DNA of 57,123 nucleotides from Alphaproteobacteria bacterium (GTDB lineage: Bacteria > Pseudomonadota > Alphaproteobacteria > SP197), in NCBI GenBank assembly GCA_016869675.1, contig VGDP01000020.1:1-57123 (forward strand). The letters are read 5' to 3'. Position 1 is the first letter of the stretch. The number at the start of each line of letters is the position of its first letter. A program made the position numbers and the translations under genes. A model generated the notes under the pieces. The model had not been told where the DNA came from. It saw nothing but the letters and a program-made list of their open reading frames with translations, and did no database searches. Of this stretch, positions 18,322 to 27,573 are shown one piece after another.

Positions 18322-19311
18322 ATGGCCAAGTTCCATTTCGACGCCGACGCCGACCTGGGCGTCCTCAAGGGTCGCACGGTCGCGGTGCTCGGCTATGGCA
18401 ACCAGGGTCGTTCGCAGGCCCTGAACCTCAAGGACTGCGGGGTCGACGTCATCGTCGGAAATCGTGACGACGATTACGCGGCAAACGCGCGCAAGGACGG
18501 TTGGGACCTGCTGAGCCTGCCCGAGGCGGCGCGCCGCGCAGACGTCAAGCTGTTCCTGGTCTCCGACGACGCCCAGCCCGAGGTGTTCGAGCGCGACATC
18601 GCGCCGAGCCTGAAGCCGAACGACGTGCTGAGCTTCGCCCACGGTTTCACCATCCACTACGGCGAGATCGTTCCACTCAAGACCATCGACGTGGTCATGG
18701 TCGCGCCGCGCATGCTGGGCGAGGGCGTGCGCCAGAATTTCGTAAGCGGCCGTGGCTACCCCTCGTTCGTAGCGGTGCACCAGGACGCCTCGGGCAAGGC
18801 CATGGCCACCTGCCTGGCGATAGCCAAGGGCATCGGCTCGACCAAGATGGGCGTGCTGGAGTCCTCGTTCGAGGAGGAGGTGCTGATCGACCTGTTCGAG
18901 GAGCACCAGCCGGGACTCTACGCGCTGCGCTGCATGTACCAGGCTCTGGTCGAGGCCGGTTGCTCGCCCGAGGCGGTGATGCTGGACCTCTACGCCTCGG
19001 GCGAGTCGGTCAAGTGGGCCGAGGCCGGGCGCGACTACGGCGCCTTCGAGCGCATGAAGATCGCCTCGCACACCGCGCAGTACGGGCATCTGGTGTGGTC
19101 GAAGCAGTACTTCGACGAGGCGCGCACCATGGACGGCATGCGCGCCATGATCGCCAACATCCGCAACGGCAGTTTCATGAAGGCGCTGCGCGAGCAGAAA
19201 CGCGCCAACATGCGCGCGGTCGAGACGACGACCCAGGAGAACGACGCCCACCCGATGATGATCGAAGAGGAGAAGCTCTACCGGTTTCTCGGTCGGCGCT
19301 CCGGTTCGTAG
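18322..19311 (+). CDS. Divergent ketol-acid reductoisomerase-like protein
   Basis: The 329-residue protein is colinear with class I IlvC. It has LKGRTVAVLGYGNQGRSQAL (NADPH-binding, about 16-35), LSFAHGFTIHYGEIVP (catalytic-His region) and EEEVLIDLFEEHQ with the first Asp/Glu metal pair (DLFxE). Other landmarks differ. The conserved APKxPG reads VAPRMLG, so the active-site Lys is Arg, and the second Glu-containing helix (PEMAYFECLHELK in relatives) reads PEAVMLDLYASGESVK. No branched-chain amino-acid genes are near; three bases downstream begins a hydantoinase operon. It is probably an IlvC paralogue with another 2-keto-type substrate. Confidence 0.8.
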   Translation: MAKFHFDADADLGVLKGRTVAVLGYGNQGRSQALNLKDCGVDVIVGNRDDDYAANARKDGWDLLSLPEAARRADVKLFLVSDDAQPEVFERDIAPSLKPNDVLSFAHGFTIHYGEIVPLKTIDVVMVAPRMLGEGVRQNFVSGRGYPSFVAVHQDASGKAMATCLAIAKGIGSTKMGVLESSFEEEVLIDLFEEHQPGLYALRCMYQALVEAGCSPEAVMLDLYASGESVKWAEAGRDYGAFERMKIASHTAQYGHLVWSKQYFDEARTMDGMRAMIANIRNGSFMKALREQKRANMRAVETTTQENDAHPMMIEEEKLYRFLGRRSGS

Positions 19312-19314
19312 ATC

Positions 19315-21357
19315 ATGACGGCGGCGGCCGGGCGTTACCGCCTGGGCATCGATATCGGCGGCACGTTCACCGACCTCCAGGTTCTCGACGAGGCGACCGG
19401 CCGGGTCGTGACCCTGAAGACACCGTCGACCGCCGAGCCTGAGGAGGCGGTGGCCGCGGGTCTGGCGCTCCTTGATGCGCGTCACGGCATCAAGGCGGCC
19501 GACATCGGCTTCTTCTCCCACGGCACCACGATCGGCGTGAACACGCTGCTCGAACGCAAGGGTGCCTCGGTCGGCGTCGTCACGACGCGCGGTTTCCGCG
19601 ACGTCCTGGAATTGCGCCGCCTGCGGCTCGCCGCGACCAACGACCTGTTCGTGCCGAAGCCGGTCTCCCTCGTGCCGCGCCGTCACGTGGTCGAGGTCGA
19701 TGAGCGCGTGCTGGCCGACGGCACCGTGCGCAGGCCCATCGAGCGGGACGCCGTGCTGGCCGCCGCGCGGGCGTTGGTGGACCTTGGGATCCAGGCGATC
19801 GCCGTGTGCTTCCTGCACGCCTACCGCAACCCGGAGCACGAGCGGCTGGCACGAACGTGGATCGCCGAAGCCCACCCCGGCCTCTATGTCTGCGCGTCCT
19901 CCGACATCTGGCCGCAGCAGCGCGAGTACGAACGGTTCCTGGTCGCCGTGATCAACGCATACATCGGCGGCCGGCTGCGTGCCTACTTCGGCCGCCTGGG
20001 CGCGCGCACCACGGCGCTCGGTCTCGGCTGCCGCATCTTCTCGACAAAGTCGAACGGCGGAGTCATGAGCGTGGCAGCGGCGGCCGAGCGTCCCGTGGAG
20101 ACGCTACTGTCGGGCCCGGCCTCGGGCGTGATCGGCGCCGCCCACGTGGGGCGTCAAATGGGCGAGCCGAACCTGGTCACGCTCGACATGGGGGGCACCA
20201 GCGTCGATGTCTCGGTGGTGCGCGGCGAGGTTCACTACGGTACCGAGAACACGGTCGGCGACTTCCCCGTGATCCTGCCGGCGGTGGACGTCTCCGCGAT
20301 CGGCGCGGGCGGTGGCTCGATCGCCTGGCTCGATTCCGAGGGCGTGCTCAAGGTCGGGCCGACCAGCGCGGGCGCGCGCCCCGGCCCGGCGTGCTACGGC
20401 CGGGGTGGCACCGAGGCCACGGTGACCGACGCCTACCTGACCGTCGGTATCCTCGATCCTTCGGCGTTCCTGGGCGGTGCCATGACGCTCGATGCGGACG
20501 CGGGCGTGCGCGCCGTCGAGGCGATCGGGCGGCGGCTCGGCTTCGACCGCTGGCGTGCCGCCGAGGCGATCCTGCGTGTGGCCAGCGCCAACATCTACGC
20601 GGCCTTGATGCCGCAACTCGCCCGCCGGGGCATCGAAGCGTCGGAGTTCTCGCTGCTGGCCTACGGCAGCGCCGGGCCGACCCACACCTTCCTGATGGCA
20701 CGCGAGCTGCCGTTCCGTCGCCTGATCGTGCCGCCGGCGCCGGGTACGCTCTGCGCGCTGGGCTGCGTCGTCGCGGACCTGCGGGCCGACTTCGTGCGCA
20801 GCCTGTGGCGCGACGCGCGCGAGGTAACAGACGCCGAGCTTGTCGCCCAGTTCGGCGCGCTGGAGACCGAGGCGCGGTCCTGGCTCGCCGCCGAGAACGT
20901 CGAGCTGGAAGGTGCCTTTCTGCTGCGCAGTGCAGATGTCTGCTACACGGGGCAGTCGTTCGAGGTGAACGTGCCGATTCCCGAGGGCCCGGTGATGGTC
21001 GGCGGCCTGGCCGACCTGTTCCACGAACGCTACGAGCGGGTCTACGGATACGCCGACCGGAGCAGCCCGGTGCGAATCCTCGAGGCGCGCGCCCAGATCG
21101 TGGGCGTCACGCGCAAGGCGGCACCGAACTGGCCGGCGCCCAAGGTCGACGGCGCGGTCGAACCGATGGGCGCCCGGCGCGTCTACGCCGACGAAGGCTT
21201 CGTCGAGGCGTCCGTGTACCGTCGCTTGGACATGCCCACGGCCACCGCGGTGACGGGGCCCGCCATCATCGAGCAGTATGATACGACCGTGTTCGTCCCG
21301 CGCGGGATCCGCGTCACCATCGATCCCTGGGCCAACCTGGTCGGAGCGCGCGCATGA
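19315..21357 (+). CDS. hyuA: Hydantoinase/5-oxoprolinase family protein, subunit A type
   Basis: The 680-residue protein begins with an actin-like ATPase signature, YRLGIDIGGTFTDLQVL, and continues with FFSHGTTIGVNTLLERKG, LLSGPASGVIGAAHVG, LDMGGTSVDVSVV and GPACYGRGGTEATVTDAYL. This is the HyuA half that binds ATP and activates a cyclic amide or carbonyl for hydrolysis or carboxylation. It is normally paired with a HyuB subunit, here encoded directly downstream with a four-base overlap. Known members include N-methylhydantoinase, 5-oxoprolinase and acetone/acetophenone carboxylase, so the exact reaction is undetermined. Confidence 0.92.
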   Translation: MTAAAGRYRLGIDIGGTFTDLQVLDEATGRVVTLKTPSTAEPEEAVAAGLALLDARHGIKAADIGFFSHGTTIGVNTLLERKGASVGVVTTRGFRDVLELRRLRLAATNDLFVPKPVSLVPRRHVVEVDERVLADGTVRRPIERDAVLAAARALVDLGIQAIAVCFLHAYRNPEHERLARTWIAEAHPGLYVCASSDIWPQQREYERFLVAVINAYIGGRLRAYFGRLGARTTALGLGCRIFSTKSNGGVMSVAAAAERPVETLLSGPASGVIGAAHVGRQMGEPNLVTLDMGGTSVDVSVVRGEVHYGTENTVGDFPVILPAVDVSAIGAGGGSIAWLDSEGVLKVGPTSAGARPGPACYGRGGTEATVTDAYLTVGILDPSAFLGGAMTLDADAGVRAVEAIGRRLGFDRWRAAEAILRVASANIYAALMPQLARRGIEASEFSLLAYGSAGPTHTFLMARELPFRRLIVPPAPGTLCALGCVVADLRADFVRSLWRDAREVTDAELVAQFGALETEARSWLAAENVELEGAFLLRSADVCYTGQSFEVNVPIPEGPVMVGGLADLFHERYERVYGYADRSSPVRILEARAQIVGVTRKAAPNWPAPKVDGAVEPMGARRVYADEGFVEASVYRRLDMPTATAVTGPAIIEQYDTTVFVPRGIRVTIDPWANLVGARA

Positions 21358-23336
21358 GCGAGGACAAGGTACGGCTGGAGATCCTGGCCAACCGGTTCCA
21401 GGCCATCGTCGACGAGATGGCCCAGGTGGTGGCGCGCACCGCCCACACCGTCTTCATCAAGGAGACGCAGGACTACGGCTCGGTCCTGGTCTCGCCCCAG
21501 GGCGAGGTGTTTGCCGCGCCGCGCCGCTATGGCGTGCTGATGATGATCGGCATGCCAATGGACACGGCCATCGCGCGCGTGGCCGACGACGTGCGGGACG
21601 GCGACGTGTTCATTTCGAACGACCCGGACACCACGGGCGGCATGTGCACGCACCTGTCGGACGTGTTCCTGTGGAAACCGGTGTTCCACGAAGGGCGCCT
21701 GATGTGCTGGGCCTGGACGTTCATCCACATGTCGGACGTGGGTGGACGTGTGCCGGGTTCGATCGCGCCGTCCAGCCACGAGGTCTACCAGGAAGGCATC
21801 CGGCTGCCGCCGCAGAAGCTGTTCGCGGCGGGCGTGCTGAACCGTACGCTGCTCGACACCTTCCTCGCCAACACGCGCACAGCCGATCAGAACTGGGGTG
21901 ACATGAAGGCGTGCCTGGCCGGACTCGCGACCGCCGAGCGGCGCGTTCACGAGCTGATCGGCCAGGTCGGTGGTGCCGCGTTCAGCGCCGGGATCGATCA
22001 GGTGCTCGATTACGCCGAGCGCCAGGCGCGGCGCGTCATCGCCCATGTGCCGAACGGCACCTACACCTACTGGGACTACCTGGAGGCCGACATGGTCGGC
22101 CTGGGTTTGGTGCGCATCAAGGTGGCGCTCACCGTGGCTGACGGCGCGATCACGCTCGATTTCACGGGCACGGCGGCGCAGGTGCGCGCGGCGCTCAACA
22201 TCCCGACCTTCGCCAAGCGCGGCCACTGGATGCTCATCACCGGCCTGGTGAACTGGCTGTGCACGGTCGATCGCACGGTGGCTTACAACGCAGGGCTGGT
22301 GCGCCCTATCGCCGTAGTCATCCCCAAGGGCACGATCCTAAACCCGAACCCGGGCGCGGCCTACGGCGCGCGCTACGCGACCTCGCACAAGGTATGCGAC
22401 GTGACCATCGGCGCGCTCGCCCAGGCGGTACCGTTCGAATTGCCGGCGGTTGATTCGGGCCAGGGCTCGATCCTGCTGGTCTCGGTGCCCGACTTCGCCA
22501 CGGGCGGCACGCGGGTCAGCGTCATCCAGCCAATCGTGGGCGGTTCGGGGGCCCGCCCCGCCGAGGACGGCGTCGATGGAACCATGGTGCTGCTGAATTT
22601 CCTGCGCAACGTGCCGACCGAGATGGTCGAGATAGACATGCCTGAAGTCGTGATCCGGCGGTATGGCCTGCGCGAGGATTCGGGTGGGCCCGGCAAGTAT
22701 CGCGGCGGTACTGGCACGGTGATCGAGTTCGAAACCGGCTCGCCCTACACCTCGATCACGTCGCGCTGCATGGAGCGCTATCTGTTCCCACCACCCGGCC
22801 GCATGGGCGGGCATCCGGGGACGACCGGCTACACGCTCCTCAATCCCGGCACCAACCACGAACGCGATTTGGGCAAGATCGACGTACTCGAACTGGGGCC
22901 CGGCGACGCGCTGCGCATCGGGACCCAGGGCGGTGGCGGCTTCGGCGATCCGTTCGAGCGCCCCGCCGAGCGCGTGGGCGAGGACGTGGCCAACGGCTTG
23001 GTGTCCGTGGCGACGGCGCGCGAAGCCTACGGCGTCGTGTGCGCCGGTGACGGCGCGCTTGACGAGGCGGCGACGCGGCGTCTGCGCGCCGACCATCTGC
23101 CGAGCCATGGCGCCTACGCCTTCGGGCCGGCGCGGGAGGCGCATGAGATCCGCTGGCCTCAGGCGCTCGAGGATGCGATCGCCGAGGGACTGGCCGACCT
23201 GCCGGTCAGCCTGGCGCAGTTCCTGGGCGGACGGCTGCGCGAGGTCATCGATCGCCGGGCGAGCACCGATCCGACCGAGGTGCCGGCGTTGCTCGCAAAC
23301 TTGCGGTCGAAGCTCGGTCAGCGGCCCACGGCGTAG
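21354..23336 (+). CDS. hyuB: Hydantoinase B/oxoprolinase family protein
   Basis: The 660-residue partner of the preceding subunit shows EILANRFQAIVDEMAQVVAR near the N-terminus, DVFISNDPDTTGGMCTHLSD (metal-site region), GRVPGSIAPSSHEVYQEGIR and a glycine-rich C-terminal RIGTQGGGGFGDPFERPAER. HyuB subunits carry the metal-dependent hydrolytic or carboxylating centre of the HyuAB complex in the cytoplasm. The ATG overlaps the hyuA stop. The 3' end overlaps the convergent gamma-glutamyltransferase gene by 19 bases. Confidence 0.92.
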   Translation: MSEDKVRLEILANRFQAIVDEMAQVVARTAHTVFIKETQDYGSVLVSPQGEVFAAPRRYGVLMMIGMPMDTAIARVADDVRDGDVFISNDPDTTGGMCTHLSDVFLWKPVFHEGRLMCWAWTFIHMSDVGGRVPGSIAPSSHEVYQEGIRLPPQKLFAAGVLNRTLLDTFLANTRTADQNWGDMKACLAGLATAERRVHELIGQVGGAAFSAGIDQVLDYAERQARRVIAHVPNGTYTYWDYLEADMVGLGLVRIKVALTVADGAITLDFTGTAAQVRAALNIPTFAKRGHWMLITGLVNWLCTVDRTVAYNAGLVRPIAVVIPKGTILNPNPGAAYGARYATSHKVCDVTIGALAQAVPFELPAVDSGQGSILLVSVPDFATGGTRVSVIQPIVGGSGARPAEDGVDGTMVLLNFLRNVPTEMVEIDMPEVVIRRYGLREDSGGPGKYRGGTGTVIEFETGSPYTSITSRCMERYLFPPPGRMGGHPGTTGYTLLNPGTNHERDLGKIDVLELGPGDALRIGTQGGGGFGDPFERPAERVGEDVANGLVSVATAREAYGVVCAGDGALDEAATRRLRADHLPSHGAYAFGPAREAHEIRWPQALEDAIAEGLADLPVSLAQFLGGRLREVIDRRASTDPTEVPALLANLRSKLGQRPTA

Positions 23337-25126
23337 CACTGCATGCGGCGCGGGCTCGCCCCGGCGCGCAACACGCGCCCCACGCGCGAGGCCATGGTGA
23401 CCGAGTTGTAGTGGCCCCAGTGTGGCGCGACGTCGAGCCGATGGCCGCGCCGGTCGAGCGCCGCCAGGGTCGCGGCCGGGAACGTCCCCTCGATGGCCAG
23501 GTGGCCGGGCACCCATTCGCGCGGGAAGAACGAACTGGGCACGTGGTTGGTGTGGAAGCTGGGGACGTCGACCGCCTGCTGCAGGTTCATGCCATGGTGG
23601 ACGTGCCGCAAGAAGGCGTGGAGCGCCCACTGATCCTGCTGGTCACCGCCCGGCGTCCCGAACACCAGGTAGGGCTCGCCGCGCCGCAGCGCCAGCGTGG
23701 GCGTGAGCGTGGTGCGCGGCCGCTTGCCTGGCTGGATCGCGTTGGGGTGGTCGGCGTCAAGCGAGAACATCTGGCCGCGCGTCGAGACGCAGAAGCCGAG
23801 TCCTGGAACCACCGGCGCGCCCGAGCACCAGCCGCCGCTGGGTGTGCTCGAAATCATGTTGCCCCAGCGGTCGATGATGTCGAAGTGACACGTGTCGCCA
23901 GGATGGCGGGCCTGCCACTGAGCGTAATCGGTTCGCGTGACCGAACCCGGTGCCGCGACGTCGACGGTTTCGGCGTGCGCGTAGTTGCTCGAGCCTTCGT
24001 CGCGGAGCGCGATGGCACCGCCGAAACCGGGGATTGTGCCCGGACGCATGGCCATGGAAGCCCGATCCTCGACCAGCTCGCGGCGCGCGGCGTTGTAGTC
24101 GTCTGACAGCAGCCGATCGAGCGGTACGTCCACGAAGCGGGGATCGCCGTAGAAGGCCTCGCGGTCAGCGAGCGCGAGCTTAACGCATTCCTGGACCGTG
24201 TGGACGAAATCCGGGCCGTTCGGCGCCATGCCGGCGATGTCGAAGCCCTTGAGCAGGGCGAGCTGCTGCAGCATCACGGGGCTCTGCGCCCAGGGTCCCG
24301 CCTTGCACACGGTGTAGTCGCCGTAGTCGTAGGTGATCGGCTCCTCGATCGCGGCGCGCCAACCGGCGAGGTCGGACCCCGACAAGAGGCCCTTGTTCGC
24401 GACGCCCGAGGTGTCCATGACGGGCTGGCGGAAGAAGCGGTCGATCGCCTCGGCGACAAAGCCTTCGTACCAGGCGCGGCGCGCCGCTTCGATCTGGTGC
24501 TCCCGGCTGCCGCCCGCCGCCTCGGCCTCGGCGACCAGGCGGCGATAGGTCGCGGCCTGCGCCGGCACCGCGAGCAGCGTTCCTGCTTCGGGTGCCCGAC
24601 CGCCGGGCAGGAAGATCTCGGCCGAACTGGGCCAGTGCGTCGTGAACATGCCGACCAGTGCCGCCAGCAGGTCCGCCACCTCGCGCTTCACCAGGAACCC
24701 CTCGGTCGCGATCGCGATGACGGGGGCCAGCAGCTCGCGCAACGGCAGAGTGCCGTACTCGGCCGCCAGCAGCATCCAGGCGCCGAATGAGCCAGGCACC
24801 ACCGCGGGCAGGTGCCCGCTGCCCGGCATGCGGTCGAAGCCCTGGTCGCGGAACCACCCACTGGTCGCGCCGGCGGGCGCCGTGCCCTGGCCGCAGATGA
24901 CCTCGACCTTGGCCTTGGCCGCGCTCCACAGGATGATCGGCACGTCGCCGCCGGGACCGTTTTGATCAGGCTCGACTACGTTCAGCACCGTGCCGGCGGC
25001 CACCGCGGCGTCGAAGGCGTTGCCGCCCTTTTCCAGCATCGCCATGCCGGCGGCGCTGGCCAGCCAGTGGGTCGTGGCGACGACACCGAAGGTGCCGACG
25101 ATCTCGGGGCGCGACGTGACTGTCAT
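23318..25126 (-). CDS. ggt: Gamma-glutamyltransferase family Ntn-hydrolase
   Basis: The 602-residue protein follows GGT architecture. The N-terminal segment has GVVATTHWLASAAGMAMLEK, GGNAFDAAVAAGTVLNVVEP and GPGGDVPIILW. The autoprocessing site lies before Thr412 in GDTCHFDIIDRWGNMISSTP, where Thr becomes the N-terminal nucleophile of the small subunit. The C-terminal part shows IQPGKRPRTTLTPTLALR and FGTPGGDQQDQWAL. No signal peptide is evident, unlike secreted E. coli Ggt, so it may be cytoplasmic or act as an acylase-like relative. It ends against the hyuB stop; gamma-glutamyl and 5-oxoproline chemistry are linked, which may explain the proximity. Confidence 0.88.
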   Translation of the reverse strand: MTVTSRPEIVGTFGVVATTHWLASAAGMAMLEKGGNAFDAAVAAGTVLNVVEPDQNGPGGDVPIILWSAAKAKVEVICGQGTAPAGATSGWFRDQGFDRMPGSGHLPAVVPGSFGAWMLLAAEYGTLPLRELLAPVIAIATEGFLVKREVADLLAALVGMFTTHWPSSAEIFLPGGRAPEAGTLLAVPAQAATYRRLVAEAEAAGGSREHQIEAARRAWYEGFVAEAIDRFFRQPVMDTSGVANKGLLSGSDLAGWRAAIEEPITYDYGDYTVCKAGPWAQSPVMLQQLALLKGFDIAGMAPNGPDFVHTVQECVKLALADREAFYGDPRFVDVPLDRLLSDDYNAARRELVEDRASMAMRPGTIPGFGGAIALRDEGSSNYAHAETVDVAAPGSVTRTDYAQWQARHPGDTCHFDIIDRWGNMISSTPSGGWCSGAPVVPGLGFCVSTRGQMFSLDADHPNAIQPGKRPRTTLTPTLALRRGEPYLVFGTPGGDQQDQWALHAFLRHVHHGMNLQQAVDVPSFHTNHVPSSFFPREWVPGHLAIEGTFPAATLAALDRRGHRLDVAPHWGHYNSVTMASRVGRVLRAGASPRRMQCYAVGR

Positions 25127-25177
25127 GGTTGCCTCCCGCCGGACGGCAGGCAGTCTAGCCGAAATTCCGCGCGTCGT

Positions 25178-26305
25178 TCAGGCCGGGAAGGGCATCTGCT
25201 CGCTTTTGTAGCAGCGCGCGGCGATGCGCAGGATGATCGCCGCCGCGAGCAGGGCCGACACGGCGGACAGGAGGACGTGCCAGGGGTCGATCGGGCCGCC
25301 GCGCATCAAGTTGCCGAACAGCACGCTCTGGCCGAGCGTCGGCACCATCATCATGCACGCCTTGCCGGTGACCGGGACGAACACCATGATCATGCCCGGC
25401 AGCGACGGGATGATCGGCAGCAGCCCCAGGTAGGTCTGGACCTCCTTGTAGCTGCGCGTGATGGTCGCGACGACCACCTGCAGCGCGACCGCGAAGGCAA
25501 TGACCGGAAGCGCGACAAGGAAAACGAGAAGGAACACGCCAAGCCCCGGGTTGGCTTCGATGCCGACGTCGGCCGCCACCACCATGGCGAACATGATCTT
25601 GTAGGCGGTCAGCGCGACGACGACCGCCACGGTCGTGAACAGCAGCAACGCGGCGAACTTGCCGCGCATCAGCTCCCAGCGTGCCACCTGGTTGATCAGC
25701 AGGGGCTCCAGCGAGCCTCGTTCGCGCTCGCCCGCGGTGGTGTCGATCGCCAGGTACACGCCGCCCATGAAGATCGTGAAGATCAGGAACGGCGGCAGCA
25801 TGTTTAGGAAGATCGCCGCGATGATGCGGCTGCCGGCAACGTTGACCGTGTCGATCGTGACTGCGTCGGCGATCACGGGGTCCAGGCCGTGTGCGCAGGC
25901 GCGCGTCGGTGACCTCGCGTGCGAAGGACTGAACCAGGTCGAGGGTGCAGCTGATCGCGACGATGGAACCGAGCCGCGACGGATCCACGACCATGCGCAG
26001 ATGCGCCGTGCCACCGGCGTCTTGCCGGCGCGAACCAGCTGTTCGGGGTCATCGCGCGGCGGCTCGACGATCACTCTCCGGGATTCCAGGTGCGCCGCCA
26101 GCGCCGGCGCGTGTTCGAGCCCCTGGTCGGTCATGCGTACGTCCGTGGCCGTAGGCCGGATGACGACCTGCCCGACCAGCAGGATCAGCGCCCCCAGCAG
26201 GAGCGGTCCGAGCAGCGGGTAGACCAGGCCCAGATAGACCGAACGACAGTCGCGCCAGTTGTCGTAGGCCTCCTCGGCGAAGACGACCATGGCCCCCCTA
26301 AGCAT
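25178..26305 (-). pseudogene. NatB-like ABC-2 permease with two compensating frameshifts
   Basis: The 375-residue frame has an N-terminal membrane anchor (VYLGLVYPLLGPLLLGALIL), an extracytoplasmic domain, then TIFMGGVYLAIDTTAGERER, LLINQVARWELMRGKFAALL and several C-terminal helices, as in NatB/ABC-2 sodium-exporter permeases. Between about 26012 and 25888 the reading frame is wrong. The expected family sequence (MVVDPSRLGSIVAISCTLDL) is in another frame there, and about 40 residues are replaced by a Ser/Arg-rich nonsense stretch. Two opposite indels therefore flank this segment. The protein may be made but misfolded. Its ATPase partner is broken too. Confidence 0.7.
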
Positions 26306-27042
26306 CGACTGTCTCCTTGGCTTTGGGCGTCTCGGCGTTGATCGAGACGAATACGTCCTCCAGATTGCTCTTGCCGGTGCGCCGCATCAGTTCGTCCGGG
26401 GAGCCCTCGGCGACGATGCGGCCGGACCCATGACCACGATGTGGTCGCACAGCGCGAGGACTTCGGTCATGTAGTGACTGCACAGCAGGACGCAGCGGCC
26501 GTGGTCGCAGATGCGCCGGATCAGCGCGCGCATGGCGCGGCTTAACGCCACGTCCAGGCCGTTGGTCGGTTCATCGAACAGAACGTTGTGCGGCTCGTGC
26601 ACCAGGCAACGGGCCGGGGCGACCTTCAGCGATTGCCCGCGCGAGAAGCCCTTGGTTCGCCGATCGGCGAACTCCGCCATGCCCAGCTCCTCGCTCAACG
26701 CCTCGACGCGCCGTTCAAGCTCGGGTCCGCCCAAGCCATAAAGGCGACCGAAATAGCGGATGTGCTCGCGCGGCGTGAGCCGGATGTAGAGGCCACGGTT
26801 ATCGGGCAGGCGCCGATGCGCTGCTGAACCCGGCGGCGGTCGCGCACGGTGTCGAAGCCGTCAATGGCGGCCGCGCCAGCGTCGGGCCGCAGGATCGTGT
26901 AGAGGATGCGCAGCGTCGTGGTCTTGCCAGCGCCGTTGGGCCCGATCAGGCCTGTGATCGCGCCGTCGCGCGCCTGAAACGACACGTTCTCGACCGCCTG
27001 AACCTTGCGGAACGCCTTCTTGAGTCCTTCGACCTCGATCAT
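26298..27042 (-). pseudogene. NatA-like ABC transporter ATPase, frameshifted twice
   Basis: The first piece (27042 to about 26812) encodes [20 protein letters not shown] and the Walker [18 protein letters not shown]. The second, in another frame, has [20 protein letters not shown] and a degraded signature FSRGQSLKVAPARCLVHEP with Walker B NVLFDEPTNGLDV. The third, after about 26428, ends GRIVAEGSPDELMRRTGKSN. The signature departs from the FSKGQRQKVALARAL pattern of relatives (R to L, L to P, A to C), so substitutions have accumulated besides the frameshifts. Its stop overlaps the permease start by eight bases, the remnant of a two-gene operon. Confidence 0.75.
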
Positions 27043-27165
27043 CGCGCCCGCCGCGGGAACCCTGGTATCATGCGCCTGACCTCAGTGAATCGCCCTTTGC
27101 CGCTTGGTTAACGCGGTCCATCGGGCGCAGGCAAGCCGCAAGACGCCGTAGGGAGGCCGTACCCC

Positions 27166-27573
27166 ATGTCCCAGCCCCTTGCCGCCGGGCGGCGTATCGT
27201 CCGAGCCGATGATGCCGCCGCCTTCAGGCCCTTCGACCGGTACGGAGTGACGATCCCGGGCATGACGTGGCTGCCGCTCAGCCTTGACCGGAGCACGGGA
27301 CGTGGCACCTTCGTATTGCGCATGGACCCGGGCACCCGGTCGCTGCCGCACGAGCACACCCACGGCGAGGAGTTCCTTATGTTGGAAGGGGTGCTGGTCG
27401 ACAACGACGGAACCGAGTTTCGAACAGGTGACTTTGTCCGCTTTGACCCCGGCAGCCGGCACTTCTCGGTCGCGCCGGGTGGGTGCCTGATCGCAGTCTT
27501 CATGCGCGGACCCAACCGCGCGCTCGACGCGGCCGAGGTGGCGCATCTGAGCGCTGGCGCTCCGTCTCCCTAG
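27166..27573 (+). CDS. Single-domain cupin, ChrR-type
   Basis: The 135-residue protein is one small beta-barrel. LRMDPGTRSLPHEHTHGEEF holds the cupin motif 1 (HxH and Glu ligands) and GDFVRFDPGSRHFSVAPGG the motif 2 His, so a bound metal is expected. AGGGAGG precedes the ATG at 27166 by about nine bases. It resembles the cupin half of ChrR-type anti-sigma proteins but lacks the zinc-binding anti-sigma domain. It is divergent from the broken NatA gene and convergent with the acyl-CoA dehydrogenase gene. Function unassigned. Confidence 0.8.
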   Translation: MSQPLAAGRRIVRADDAAAFRPFDRYGVTIPGMTWLPLSLDRSTGRGTFVLRMDPGTRSLPHEHTHGEEFLMLEGVLVDNDGTEFRTGDFVRFDPGSRHFSVAPGGCLIAVFMRGPNRALDAAEVAHLSAGAPSP

